From: Rhabdornis inornatus
Taxonomy: Eukaryota > Chordata > Aves > Passeriformes > Rhabdornithidae
Reading direction: 5' to 3'
Length of the DNA stretch: 64,000 nt
Assembly: GCA_013397075.1 (NCBI GenBank)
Contig: VWZS01002869.1
Span: 1,281,267 to 1,345,266 of the forward strand
The translations under genes and the position numbers were made by a program. Of this stretch, positions 40,614 to 51,361 are shown one piece after another. The notes below the pieces were generated by a model. That model was not told the origin of the DNA and did not search any database. It saw only the letters and a program-made list of their open reading frames with translations. How positions within the stretch are numbered: the first letter of the stretch is position 1; each line of letters begins with the position of its first letter.

Positions 40614-40733
40614 CTCGAAGTCCAGTGTTCTCTCACTTGTCGTCATCCCTCCAGGGGCTTTGGACTATTCGGGCTTTGAAAGCAGAGGAAAGATTTCAAA
40701 AATTATTTGATGCACACCAAGACCTCCACTCAG
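40614..40733 (+). CDS. ABCC4: ABCC4 exon (probably exon 22): cytoplasmic coupling loop of TMD2
   Basis: A 120-bp exon with acceptor CCCTTTGTAG and donor CAG|gtttgtg, which is weaker than consensus at positions +3 to +5. Both flanking introns are phase 1. It encodes about human residues 896-935, including SPVFSHLSSSLQGLWTIRA, KAEERFQKLFDAHQDLHS and the split codons at each end. The SPVFSH...GLWTIRA segment is the hallmark intracellular loop of ABCC proteins, which docks onto a nucleotide-binding domain. Differences I recall from human are Leu for Tyr after IRA, Phe for Cys in AEER(C/F)Q and Lys for Glu. Because it is symmetric, skipping would keep the frame but remove the coupling helix. Confidence 0.96.
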
Positions 40734-43700
40734 GTTTGTGATGAGTTGATGTGAAAAATCAAATACTTTGCACTGTAGGAGGGAAATATCTTATGCCCTC
40801 AGCGACATGTATATAATGTGCGTTAAAATCAGTAGGAGCTGTGCGTTTGTCTCTTTAGGGTAAAATTCCTGTATTAGAACAAAAACATTATCTGTCTAGA
40901 TTTAGAGAGTTTACTTTGGGCTGTAATATAATTTAGAATACACATGCATATGTTTTAACAATGTATAAGATAAACATTTGAAAGTATGCCTGATAAGAAT
41001 ACTTAAAGAATAATTTTTAACACTTTCCTGGATTCCAACTTTAAGAAAAGGGAAGAGGAAAGGGGAGGGCGGAGAGAGATGGGAGGAAACAAGCTATATT
41101 ATGCAGCATTTGATACTAAGTAGTGCATTAGGAATGGACAGATGTTATTAGTATAAATAATATTGGAAAAGTTTCATAAATCTTAACTTATTTTTTTACT
41201 TTGAGCAGCTTTCAAGGCTTAAATTTAAAATATGGAACTAACATAATTGGAAGGTGTGAAATATTGGTATTCTGCAAGCATAAGTAATACAATTCAGGTT
41301 TGCACTGTGATTATTTGACTTCTGTTATTTAAATGTTCTCTATTACAATGTTCTTCAAGATATAGCAGAATGCAAGTTTACAGTTCTGTGTTTGTTAGGT
41401 AAGATTGTGAATTTCCTCTGTTGTAAGACATACAAGTATATTTGATGGTTGTTTTGTAATTTATAGATTTCCAAGGTTTCAGACAAGACCAGATCCTTTT
41501 TGAAGTACAGTTTATCCCAGGTTATAGCATTTTACACAGTGACCATGTTGAGCCCAGTGGCTTGTGACTGGTGTGGTGTACTTTCCAGGGAGGCAACTCT
41601 AGCTTTGAATTTCCCATTTCTTAATATATTATAGTTGCTAGTTATCTGACCCAATCAACATTACAGTACCTGATAGCGAGGGAAGACAAAGTTGTGCTTC
41701 AGTTTTATATTAAAATATATCTTTAGGCAATATACTGCATATAGAAGTTTCACTGTACAAAGAGGACCATGACATTTAAGAGAAATATTTTTCTATGTTT
41801 AAAGGTCCGATCCAGGGAACATAGAAACACTTCCATTTTTCAGTCAGTTTTGTGCATCTCCCTAAAAAAAACCTGTAAATAATACCCCTTCTGCGCAGAT
41901 CATGAGCCTGTTTTTGAGGTCAAGCTTCAGTGCTTATAGTCACACTCTTCTGTATATCTACACACTTCATCTTGGTGTCTTTCACACCCAAGCCTTTGGG
42001 GTGGGGTACACCAGCTGGCTTAAAGCATGTGTGGATTTTGGTCCTCGTAGGAATTATGTGCCTGGACAGCAAAGGAGGCCAACATCATCTGGGCTGTATT
42101 AACAGGAGCATAGCCAGGGGAAGGAGAGAAGTGATTATCCCCGCCCACACTGGGAGTCCTGCATCTGGCTGTGGACCCCTAGAACTGGGAAACATTCAAA
42201 CAAACTGGAGCGAGCTCCCTGGAGGGACCACTAAGATAGTTAGGGTATCCACAGGAGATATTTCCTTGTGGTGGAGGTAACTGGGCTTGTTCAGTTCACA
42301 GAGGATTTAATAGCTGCCTTCCAGTACCTGCAAGGATGTTGCCATAAATACAGATTCCTCACCATGGTACCTAGTGGTAGGAGCAACAACACGGGTATAA
42401 GTTGTAACAAGAGATGTTTAACCTGAATTCAAGGAAAAATTATTTCACTGTGAGCACAGTCAAGCAGAGGCAAAGATTGCCCAGAGGTGCAGGCTTCATC
42501 TGTGTCAATTTTCAAGACTGGAACTGCATAAAAACATGGAACAATGTGGTCTGACCTATGAGCTGACTGTGCTTGAGCAGGAGGCTAAACTAAAGATTTC
42601 CTGAAGTTGTTTACACCCTGAAAAGTTCTTCAATAGTAAATGAGAGCAAGCAGTAGTTGATGTAAGAGAATACGTTTCATACCAGCTCACAAAGTTGGGA
42701 GTTCTGGGTTTTTAAGTCTCCTAAAGTTAAATTCTTTCCTACATTGCAGAAGGCTCTCTCAAACATCGATGGTTTTGTTCAGTACTTTTGGCTGGCGTAT
42801 TATCTTCCTCTCAATTTAGGCCTGAGCCTAGGACTCAGGACACTTGCTTTGAGCCCGTTTGAGGGATGCCTATGAATGGAATATGAAATAAATTTTAGAT
42901 GAAAAACATCTAAAAGGCATGCTGACATTTGACCAAATTTCCTTCCTGCCAGTGCCCATCTCTATAAGCAAGCCCATGAGTCGTCAGACCACGATGAGTC
43001 TTTATTAGTTCCTGTGACTGTCAGATTCCTTTCTTTATGCACAGTGACCTCTGTTGCATAGGGAGGTTGCAAAATGACCCATCTCAAGCTGGCAGTTTAA
43101 TGTTCCTCCCTAGACAATTAGGATCAATGGAGCAAAAGCTCCGTAATCTGGCTATCCAAGATGATCAGGCTTAAAACCATACTTACCTCCTCTCTATCTT
43201 AGAAAAGGGAGAATGTTTTTAGTCTGAATTTTTCCCAGCGCTGGGGTAAGGAACCTTGAACAGTTGAAACTGCAGTGATCTTAAGCAGGGGGTAATGGCA
43301 AGCAAGGCAGAAGGGGTTGGAATGGTAACCTTCTGCTGTGACTTGGTAGCAGCTGGAACAATTCCTCTGAGTGCATCCACACTTTATTATGGCTACTTTG
43401 CTTCTGGTTTTGGCCCTGGATTCAAACTAGAATCTTTGCCTTCTGTGTTGCAGTGTCTTTTTGTACTGTCTCTTGTATCTTGTACTGCAGGATATCTGTC
43501 TGGGATGGAACTTAGCACCAAACTGTCAACACCTGAGTGGGAGTGCAGAGTGGAGATGTCCACCTGTGAGCTTCCCCAAGAGTCAAAATGTGCATCTAAT
43601 CATCTGAATAGCTCTGCATAGCTGCACTGGATATATTGAGTAGCTCCTATTGGAGCTTAACCAGCTGCAGCATCCTTCTAAAAACTTGGCTCTGACAGTT

Positions 43701-44092
43701 GTGTTGTGATATGTTCTAGCTAAAAGTCTGTAGACTCTAGTCCACCTACAGCAAGTGCAGATGTACTTTTGTTTTTTGTATAAGACTCTTGCGTCCACTA
43801 GAGTTGAGAAGAGGCTTCCATTGAAAATAAGTGGACCATGCTTTGAGCCTTGACTGTTTTTCTTTCTCTTCCTATTGTGGTTGCTACTGGTGTGAAAACT
43901 ATATTAGACAATTTCAGGAAAACTGGTCAGTATCCTGGTCATTATCAGTCCATGCAGACATGCACTTGAAGATGGCAACGTTTGGGTTTTTTTGATAACT
44001 TGTATTAGTAACATGAATTAATTTAGTAATAATTATACAGCTTAATTTTCTAATAATCCGCTGGTTTTATGTCTTTGTAAAATACACTTTAG
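40734..44092 (+). other. ABCC4: ABCC4 intron 22 (3.4 kb, phase 1)
   Basis: It contains a long, old CR1 copy at about 42070-42625 (+). Otherwise it is unique-looking sequence, AT-rich before 41800 and more GC-rich afterwards. No exon or minus-strand gene could be supported. The 108-codon ORF at 43295-43621 shows no recognisable domain. The acceptor is TACACTTTAG. Confidence 0.9.
42070..42625 (+). mobile_element. CR1 LINE fragment: end of ORF2 plus 3' UTR, + orientation
   Basis: It starts near 'gcaaaggaggccaacatcatctgggctgta', a decayed version of the CR1 reverse-transcriptase C-terminal coding end. It continues through 'tattaacaggagcatagccagg', 'gaagtgattatcccc', 'gagtcctgcatctggctgtgg' and 'ttaatagctgccttccagtacctgcaagg'. 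It then enters the 3' UTR ('ttatttcactgtgagcacagtcaagcagaggcaaagattgcccagagg') and ends in a badly worn 'ctaaactaaagatttcctgaag' segment. Many substitutions and small indels mark it as an old copy without coding potential. Confidence 0.85.
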
Positions 44093-44203
44093 AAGCCTGG
44101 TTTCTCTTCTTGACGACCTCAAGGTGGTTTGCTGTGCGTCTGGATGCCATCTGTGCCATTTTTGTTATAGTGGTTGCTTTTGGTTCCCTGCTTCTCTCCA
44201 AGA
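44093..44203 (+). CDS. ABCC4: ABCC4 exon (probably exon 23): TM11
   Basis: A 111-bp exon with acceptor ACACTTTAG and strong donor AGA|gtaagta. Both introns are phase 1. It encodes about human residues 936-972: EAWFLFLTTSRWFAVRLD, then the hydrophobic AICAIFVIVVAFGSLLLS, which is most of TM11. The arginine in TTSRWF aligns with human Arg946, which I recall from MRP4 structural work as part of the positively charged substrate cavity; it is retained. Changes from human are mild (Ile/Met, Val/Ile, Leu/Ile, Ser/Ala). Being symmetric, its removal would keep the frame but delete a transmembrane helix. Confidence 0.96.
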
Positions 44204-45681
44204 GTAAGTACAGATGTTAGAAAAAGTTCACCCAGTAATTAGCATGTATAGTAATGCCTAATTTTTTTTCATATGTTGCTGTTTCTAATTGTTTAAACGC
44301 TGTAATTTAGTTAAACATTTCTTTCTAGATCATGATCTCTTCCTTAGTCTAGGGCATTGGGGCTGTATCTGCTTTCCTGCAAATACTGGAGGCAGTTCAG
44401 ACATCTTCTGGGCTGAGGCATACATCTGTCATCATCCCCAAGTGTGCAAACAAACGTGCACTTCTGTAGTCTTCACTTCTGAAATTCTGGCTTTCAGAGC
44501 AATAATAAGAAATAAATCTTCTTTTTTCCCCCCTACCTTTGTCTTTCTCTTTTGGGCCTACAGGGCTTTGCTTTTAATACTGAAACACCCATGGAGCTGC
44601 CTCTTAATGAAGTTTTTCCTTTCTGCACGTGGCACAGTAGGTTAAAAGGCAAGCTAAAGTTCCTAGGGATACTCTTCTCATATCTTGGATCAGTGGGATA
44701 GGCCAGTTCCAGAAAGAAAATTGCCTCATAATAATACCTTTTATGTTCACTGTCACTCATGAACTGTCATTAGTATATGCATCATCCAGGATGTAATTGG
44801 GTTAGATGTACTAGAACAAGATAGTCATCTAAAACATGAAGGAAGAAGTAATTATCTTGGACATGAAAATTAGTGCTAATTTGCTGGTTTTGTTTCTTTT
44901 CTTTTTTCTTTGGATAAGTTTTGTATGTGCACGTGTATTTTAAAATTTGAACATTCTGTGCTGCACAACTCTGCAAATTTTCACCTAGGGTTGATGTCAG
45001 TAGAATGCAAAAAGACAAGTCAAAACAATGGTCCTGAATCTTTCCTTGCCTCTGGATAAAGAGTAGCTCTCTTAAAGTCAATAGAACTGTGTTAGGATAA
45101 AGTTCAAGTCCAAGGACAATCATGCTTAATATTGGGGCAGACAGAATACATTTATTTTGTGAGAGTAGATCCACCAAACATGGTAAATGCTTTTTTAAAC
45201 AGGGCAAGAAATATTCTGTCCTGTTCTTTTATCTGACTGCTTATAAGAGTACAAAGTTGATGTAAGTGTTCATAACTAATTTTGGAACAATGCTACACAA
45301 TTTTTTTGCTTAGGTTTAGGGCCTTATGTAATTTCCATAGAAAAAAAGTGAAGAGGTAACTAATGCTCAGCCAGACAGGGATGACCCTAACAATCTATGT
45401 AAGTATGGTCTTGAGACTGAACCTCAGTTTTTAGATAAACACCAGGCCAAGGAGAATTTGGATTATCTTGTCAAAATGTTTCCAAAACTTACCCCAAGAA
45501 TTCAGCAAGTATCTGTTCTGCCTGGAGCTACTTCTTGCACAGATAGCAAGTAGCACAGAACCAAATAAAATTCTGGCTCTGACGCTTCCATCATGTAAGT
45601 AACCTCATGAAAGAGAACTTAGCTGAGATTTTGTGTAATTACAATGTACCTATTTGAGTCTCATTTTCCTTTCTTCTGCAG
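44204..45681 (+). other. ABCC4: ABCC4 intron 23 (1.5 kb, phase 1)
   Basis: It has donor GTAAGTAC and a strong pyrimidine-rich acceptor ending in TTTCTTCTGCAG. No repeat element or gene was recognised. ORFs of 118 codons on the + strand (44289-44645) and 141 codons on the minus strand (44782-45207) have no recognisable motif and are taken as chance. Confidence 0.92.
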
Positions 45682-45782
45682 CTCTGAATGCGGGGCAGGT
45701 TGGTTTGGCACTCTCCTATGCAATCACCCTCATGGGAACATTCCAGTGGGGTGTTAGACAGAGTGCTGAAGTTGAAAACCTG
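45682..45782 (+). CDS. ABCC4: ABCC4 exon (probably exon 24): TM12 with substrate-cavity residues
   Basis: A 101-bp exon with acceptor TTCTTCTGCAG and donor CTG|gtaatg. It begins in phase 1 and ends at a codon boundary. It encodes about human residues 973-1006: TLNAGQVGLALSYAITLMGT, then FQWGVRQSAEVENL. This is TM12 and the start of the linker to NBD2. Trp and Arg in FQW.VRQ align with human Trp995 and Arg998, residues I recall as lining the transport pathway; both are kept. The residue between them is Gly where human has Cys. The last residue, Leu, replaces human Met. Skipping would shift the frame. Confidence 0.97.
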
Positions 45783-46133
45783 GTAATGTTTATTTCTTCC
45801 TTTTCCCCTCTTGGTTCCTTTCATGGTCGTGACATGAAGCCTTAAGGATGAGATTCTTCTTAATTAACTTAGGATATTAATACCTTAGCAAGCAATTGAG
45901 GTACCACTCTGAAGTCATAAAGAAAAATAACTTATTTTAGGTTATAATTGTCTGACTGATTTTGAATGTTTGTTGAGATGAACTGTGTCCAGGGGTTGTC
46001 CTCCATTCATAGTAAGGGAGGTTTTACAGACTCCCTTTTCAGCAGAAAGGAGACTGTCTAGTTATAGTGTAGACAATTGCATTGCAACTTGCTAAAGTTG
46101 CAATAAATTAATCCCTTCCTATAAGGAAGATTT

Positions 46134-46206
46134 TAAATTATGTTTTTATATTTGGTTTTTATAATTTATTATAATTTATTATTGCATTTTAAAATTTTAT
46201 TTATAT
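46134..46206. repeat. AT-rich low-complexity stretch
   Basis: Nearly pure A/T sequence, including a direct duplication of ATAATTTATT, in intron 24. Confidence 0.85.
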
Positions 46207-46565
46207 CCCTCATGGCATTTTTAAAGTCCTGTTATTCCATTGCAAAGACTTATAACTTTTTAATTCATTCTAAGTTAACACAAATGCAAAAGTGTTTATA
46301 TTCAGCTGGGAAGGTTGTGTGTTTTCCAAAATATATAATATAAAATGCCTTTGACCAATTCAGAATATTTACTAACATGTTCCAATTTGCCTGTCTACTT
46401 TCTTAAGATAATACATAAGAAAAATAGATTGTAAAAAAAAACATGCTAAACATAAACCTAGGATTTTTTCTGTTGTGTTGACAACTCAAGTTACTTGTAA
46501 TTACAGTTTGCTGTACATATTCTAGGGAATACGTAGTCGTTTTGTAGAAGTTACAAAGCCATGCT

Positions 46566-46608
46566 TAATTAATTAATAATAAATAGCAATAATAATAATG
46601 ATAATGAC
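46566..46608. repeat. (AAT)n-like microsatellite
   Basis: Imperfect AATT and AAT units in a row, decaying into AATG and ATG, in intron 24. Confidence 0.85.
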
Positions 46609-46974
46609 GAAGTTAGAATTTTTTTTTTGCTGCCACATTGCTTTTTCAGTACATTTTTCACACACCAGTAAACTGGTGGTGACAGATTTTGTGAGAAATG
46701 GGAAAAAAGCTTTCATTTTTTTTCATCCATTGGAAGTGTCTGTGGGAGTGTCATGTGTACTGAGTTGCTTTCTTGGAGGCTGTGACTCAGAAATACCTTG
46801 GAAGAGAAAGGCCAGTCACTAACCTGGCTTTAATGTGAAATGCTGATCATTTTATGGAACTACGATTAGCATCAACTTCTTTGATAGGTGGGCATCCACC
46901 AAAAATCCCTTGTTACTAAAGGGTGACTACACCTGGAGAAGGCAAGAGCATTTAATCTCAATTCTGTTGCTAGC

Positions 46975-47510
46975 TGGTCAAGGGCAGTGATTGTCACACT
47001 CAGTGGTGGTGCACCCTTGTTTTCAGTCCTGTGTGCAGTTTTGGGCAGCACAATACAAGATGAAACTGTTGGAGAGCATCCAGAGGAGAGTCATGAGCAT
47101 GGTGAAGGATCTGGAGGGAAAGCCTTATGGACAGTGGCTGAGGTCACTTGGGCTGTTCAGCCTGTATAAGAGAAAACTGAAGGGAAACCTCACTGCAGTT
47201 ACAGCTTCCTTGTGAGGGGGAGGAGTGGGGCAGGCACTGGTCTCTTCTTTGTGATGACCAGTGACAGGACCTGAGGCAATGGCCTCAAGTTGTGTCAGGG
47301 GAGGTTTACCTTGGGTACTAGAAAAACATTGTTCACCCAGAGGGTGGTTGAGCAATGGAACAGGCTCCCCAGGACAGTGGACATGGCATCAAGTCTGCCA
47401 GAGCTTCAAGAAGCATTTGGAACATGCTCTCAGGCACATGGTGTGATTTTTTTGGGGTTGTCCTGTTCAGGGCGAGGAGTTGAACTCATTCATGTGTCTG
47501 CCTGTAGTTC
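46975..47510 (+). mobile_element. CR1 LINE fragment: end of ORF2 plus 3' UTR, + orientation
   Basis: 'agtcctgtgtgcagttttgggcagcacaatacaaga' is the C-terminal coding end of the CR1 reverse transcriptase. It is followed by 'tggagagcatccagaggagagtcatgagcatggtgaagg', 'gggctgttcagcctgtataagagaaaactgaagg' and 'gcaatggcctcaagttgtgtcaggggaggttta'. 'ggaacaggctccccaggacagtgg', 'catggtgtgattttttt' and 'cctgttcagggcgaggagttgaactc' close it. Several overlapping ORFs remain in it but the reading frame is broken. It is better preserved than the copy at 42070 and belongs to a different CR1 subfamily from the 3' ends at 7110 and 26466. Confidence 0.92.
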
Positions 47511-47905
47511 ATTTGACAGTTTCATTTCTAGCTTTATCTTTTCCAAGACACCATGGATTGGTGTCATCTTAGTCAAGACTGACAGACAACTCTCTTTGCT
47601 AAATTTTCTTAAAACTTATGGCACGTATTTAGGTTTGTAGTTAATCCTACTTATGCTTCTGCATGGCTTTATGTATAATGATAGATCTGGATCTGTAGAA
47701 GGACTGAGATCCATTCTTTCTGCTTTTTTAGTTGTGTAAAGAAAGCCTAGAATGGCACCAAATACTCTTACCTGTGTTTAAAAGAAAAACCATGGAGTAA
47801 TTTGCATTGAATCTCTATGGTAAAAATACACATCCATATTTATATGCATGCAGTGTATGCCATAGAATGAAGTTCATGTATGTATGTCTTCTTTCCTCGC
47901 CTTAG

Positions 47906-48097
47906 ATGATATCAGTGGAAAGAGTGATGGAGTACACAGAACTTGAAAAAGAAGCTCCTTGGGAGACCAACAAGCATCCACCACCAGAATGGCCTAACCA
48001 AGGAATGATAGCATTTGAGAATGTTAACTTCACTTACAGTCTAGATGGACCATTGGTTTTAAGACATTTGTCTGTGTTAATTAAACCAAAAGAAAAG
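47906..48097 (+). CDS. ABCC4: ABCC4 exon (probably exon 25): TMD2-NBD2 linker, A-loop, first strands of NBD2
   Basis: A 192-bp exon of 64 whole codons, with acceptor CTCGCCTTAG and donor AAG|gtatgt. It covers about human residues 1007-1070. MISVERVMEYTELEKEAPWE is the linker typical of ABCC proteins. A proline-rich stretch, HPPPEWPNQG, leads into NBD2. The segment FENVNFTYSLDGPLVLRHLS carries the A-loop tyrosine (in FTYS) that stacks on the adenine of ATP. Substitutions relative to human are concentrated in the linker, as expected of a less constrained region. Both flanking introns are phase 0. Confidence 0.97.
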
Positions 48098-48620
48098 GTA
48101 TGTATATGGCTGTCTTTGGATATTCACAGAAATTAAGCAAAGATGATGAGTTGACAAGAAGCTGCGTGCTAGAAATGCGTTATAAAATACATGGATGTTA
48201 GGAAAATAGTAAGTGCTCTTTTAAAAAATAAACTTTAGTTATATTTAATAACAAAACTTATAGCCTACTTATTTCCTGTAAGTGTGGCATAAATTTGTCT
48301 GGGAACATGATATTTCTGTCTGTCAAAACAAAGGATTAATTATACTCGAAAATTTCCTTTAAAAAAATCTGAGATTCTTCAGAAAGTGGCAGACATTGAA
48401 AAGAGCAGCCAAGCCCAAAATGTTTGTTCAAATCTAAGGCAAATGGAGCTGCATTAGGAAATTGGGGATTCAGCAGAGGGAACATTATTGGAATCAAGTA
48501 TGTCAACGGACAAGGTGAGCAAAGCCAGTAGAAAATAAGGAATGTACATGCCCTTGCACTGAGCCCGAAATGGAAGATAGAAGAAAGAAATACAAATCAG
48601 TATTACTTCAGAATTTGGGA

Positions 48621-48705
48621 TTTTATTTCAGTTCCTTTTGGCTACCAATCCAATTAACTCTTGTCATTAATTAGATTGGTAGCCAAAAGAAACACAGAAA
48701 TAAAA
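48621..48705. repeat. Long near-perfect hairpin (arms about 37-39 bases, 9-base loop)
   Basis: The left arm at 48635-48650, CTTTTGGCTACCAATC, is the exact reverse complement of 48674-48689. One mismatch follows (C at 48651 against A at 48673). Then AATTAA (48652-48657) pairs exactly with TTAATT (48667-48672). The loop is 48658-48666. Outside the core, 48621-48629 pairs again with 48697-48705 after an imperfect internal bulge. In sense RNA the mismatch is C-A; in antisense RNA it becomes a G-U wobble. It resembles a miRNA precursor, a palindromic miniature transposon or an inverted duplication, and no known family is recognised. Confidence 0.93.
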
Positions 48706-50295
48706 CTCTTTCTCCTCTGCAAATTTGACTCCTCCTCCCCAATTTTGATGCTCTCCATGTTGAAAGAGTGCTGCAGGGAAGGTGTCCCCCACAGACAAAA
48801 TTAAATGGAGCCCTGAAGTGTTAATTTGTGCTGTGCTACATTTCAGATGCAGGTGTACTTTTTTGATTAGGAGCTCTTCCCTAGGAGCCTGGTTCAACTT
48901 GACAATCCTTGCCCTTGCCTCCTTTTTAACATGCTTTTCCATTCAATTCCAAACCTGTTCATTTCCTCAAGTGGCCCTTTTAATAACATGCATGTTACAA
49001 AAATTCAGCTGGACTTTGCTACATTGAGGTGATTTCGTGGAATTAGCTATGAATCGGTTAAAAATGGTCTCTTGAGAAGAAGAGCCGTGTGGGCTGTCTC
49101 CTTAGCTGTTACATGTCTCTCCAATACAGACATGAAGTTCTGTATCTCTCAGTGAGAGACAGGAATAAAATTAAAAACGGAAGCAAGAGATACTAGCAAT
49201 GCATGACTCAGTCCTTGGTGGGGGCAGGAGAGGGAGGGATGACTGGGGGTATTTATTTTTGCTGAGCAATTATGCTGTGGTTTCATCATCCTGAATTTGC
49301 CTAGCTTGAAACTAATGCCAAGAACTTTGTGTCTGCTTTCTATGATGTTTTGCACAACACTGCAGTAGGCTGCCACTGGGTAAAATAAATCTCCCAAGCG
49401 TCTCTGCTCCTTATATTGGTTTTAATTATGGAGAAGCATCTTCTTCAGAACCAGGTTTCCAGATCTGTTGGGGATTCTGCCCATACCGCTGTCATTGAGA
49501 GCTCTTTTGCCTGTTCAGGCCCCTGACTTATAGAGACTTCAGGTGGCTGCAGTGCCACTGGCAGCAGTAATGAGTTTAAGCTTCTGCTCTGCTTGTAGTT
49601 TTTCTTGTAGCCACCCCAGGGCCCAGTTTGGGAAGCTCTGGGTGCAGCAAGAGTGAAGGAGGTGATTGCTAGCAAATCACTCGTGGGTTAAGGTCTCTTT
49701 TGATTTGTTTATCTCAGCATTCAGTATTTCCCTACAGTCAAAGCAGGCTGGGAAGGACCCTGTGTTTTAAACAGCTTTGCTGAAGTAGTGTGGTCTGACA
49801 GAGACACACCAGGGAGATGCAAACTGCTGTGCCAGTAGCTGGCAGTGATTAACCTTCTCTGCTACTATTGCTGTAGCAGGCTGGGGAAGGTTAGCATGTG
49901 TAGCACTGCGTTTTATGCACCACTGTCTTTGTTTCAGAGAGCTCATGAATGCTTATTGGCTAACATATTGTTAAATGCACCTTTTCCTGACAGCTCCTGG
50001 ATCTGTGGGCTACATGAAAAAGTTGGGAAGGTGCACATGTAGATTTATGGCACAGCAGCTGTGCTCCCACAACGTACCACGAAAGGGAGGTTGCCTGAGG
50101 GATAACAAAGACATGGGCCGTTTCAGTGGAGTAGCTGACGTGCTGTAAATCTCACATTTTTTGTGCAGCTCTGCTGTGAAGTACAAGTGACACTTGAGTA
50201 ATGATGAGCCCAGCATAGCAGGTGTACTCCTGTGTGTGCACACAGCTTGTATCAGGCAGCACAATCCTGGCTTTGTGGTTCCTGATAGGTGGCAC

Positions 50296-50352
50296 TTCCA
50301 TTTGCAGACTGGTGCTGCATTCCATTTGCTTCCGTTTGCAGACTGGTACTGG
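50296..50352. repeat. Direct repeat of about 22 bp, spacing 34 bp
   Basis: TTCCATTTGCAGACTGGTGC at 50296 recurs as TTCCGTTTGCAGACTGGTAC at 50330 with two substitutions. TTCCATTTGC also recurs between them, suggesting local slippage or duplication. Confidence 0.85.
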
Positions 50353-51347
50353 CTGTGAGCATGGGCCTCTGAAGAATAAAATTATTAAAAAAGTGGATAA
50401 TGTGTATACTGAGAGCTGCTTCAAATTCCTGTCAGTTTTCAGCAGCCTGTAGTCAATTGGACCAAAGATGCAAATAGATTCTTCTAAATGTTGAAGAGCA
50501 TAGTCCTTTCATTTGATGCCAAGCTGAAAGTGGGATTTTGACAATATGCAGAACAGCTGCATTTTTATTTTAAGTATCAGTGTGGTTTTTTTTTATGTTT
50601 TTTTTCTTTACATCCTTGATAGAATACTTTATACTGACATTTGCAGAGGAACAATTGAACTTTCATTTTCACAACTCTGGTTGTCTGTGTTCTCTATTGA
50701 GCATTTTCTTTCTGAGCTGTACTTCATCTATTCAGAACTACTTTTCCATTGTTTCACTGATATAATTTAGAGTACTAGACATTTTATCATTTATTGTAAC
50801 AGATTTGCTTAAATTAGTCTGTTTAATAATGAGCACTGTAAAAATGTTAATTAGTTGATATACAATAGTACAATAATGAATGGTTGGATGAAATTGTTGA
50901 ATCCAAATGTAGAAATAGAAAATACCTTTTAGATTATGCAGCATAAGTTGCTCCTTGAAGTGTATTTTTTTAGTGTGTTGTGTATTTTTTTATCAAATGT
51001 GGGCACTGCTGTTTTTTTTCTGAACTTAGTGTCTCTGACTGAAAGTTTCTCCTTGTACTTTGATGCAGTTTCCTGTGCTGAATTTCATTTCAGCAGTCAT
51101 TGCTGCATACATGTGAGTCTCAGGCAGTGGGTAATTGCCCTCTGGTGTCTGTACGTATACTCATGAAGGTTTTCATCTTTATTCCTCCTTTCTGCATCCC
51201 AATCACTTCACCAAGCCATATTATACATGTTTAATCCTCATAAATCCTTCCCCATGAAATCAGTATCTCCAACCCATATTAATTTTGTGTTGCACTCCTC
51301 TGAACTTTTTCCGGTATGCTGATTGGTTTGTTCTTTTTGTTTGGGAC

Positions 51348-51361
51348 TTTTTTTTTTTTTT
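51348..51361. repeat. Poly-T tract (14 T)
   Basis: An uninterrupted T run in intron 25 with no recognisable element beside it. Confidence 0.9.

Larger units (their letters stand above)
45783..47905 (+). other. ABCC4: ABCC4 intron 24 (2.1 kb, phase 0)
   Basis: It holds AT-rich low-complexity stretches at about 46134-46206 and 46566-46608, and a CR1 copy at about 46975-47510 (+). The acceptor is TCCTCGCCTTAG. No other gene was recognised; the ORFs of 60-116 codons between 46987 and 47640 are CR1-derived. Confidence 0.92.

Noticed and set aside
47290..47640. 116-codon + strand ORF
   Set aside because: It overlaps the CR1 3' region at 46975-47510 and is repeat-derived.
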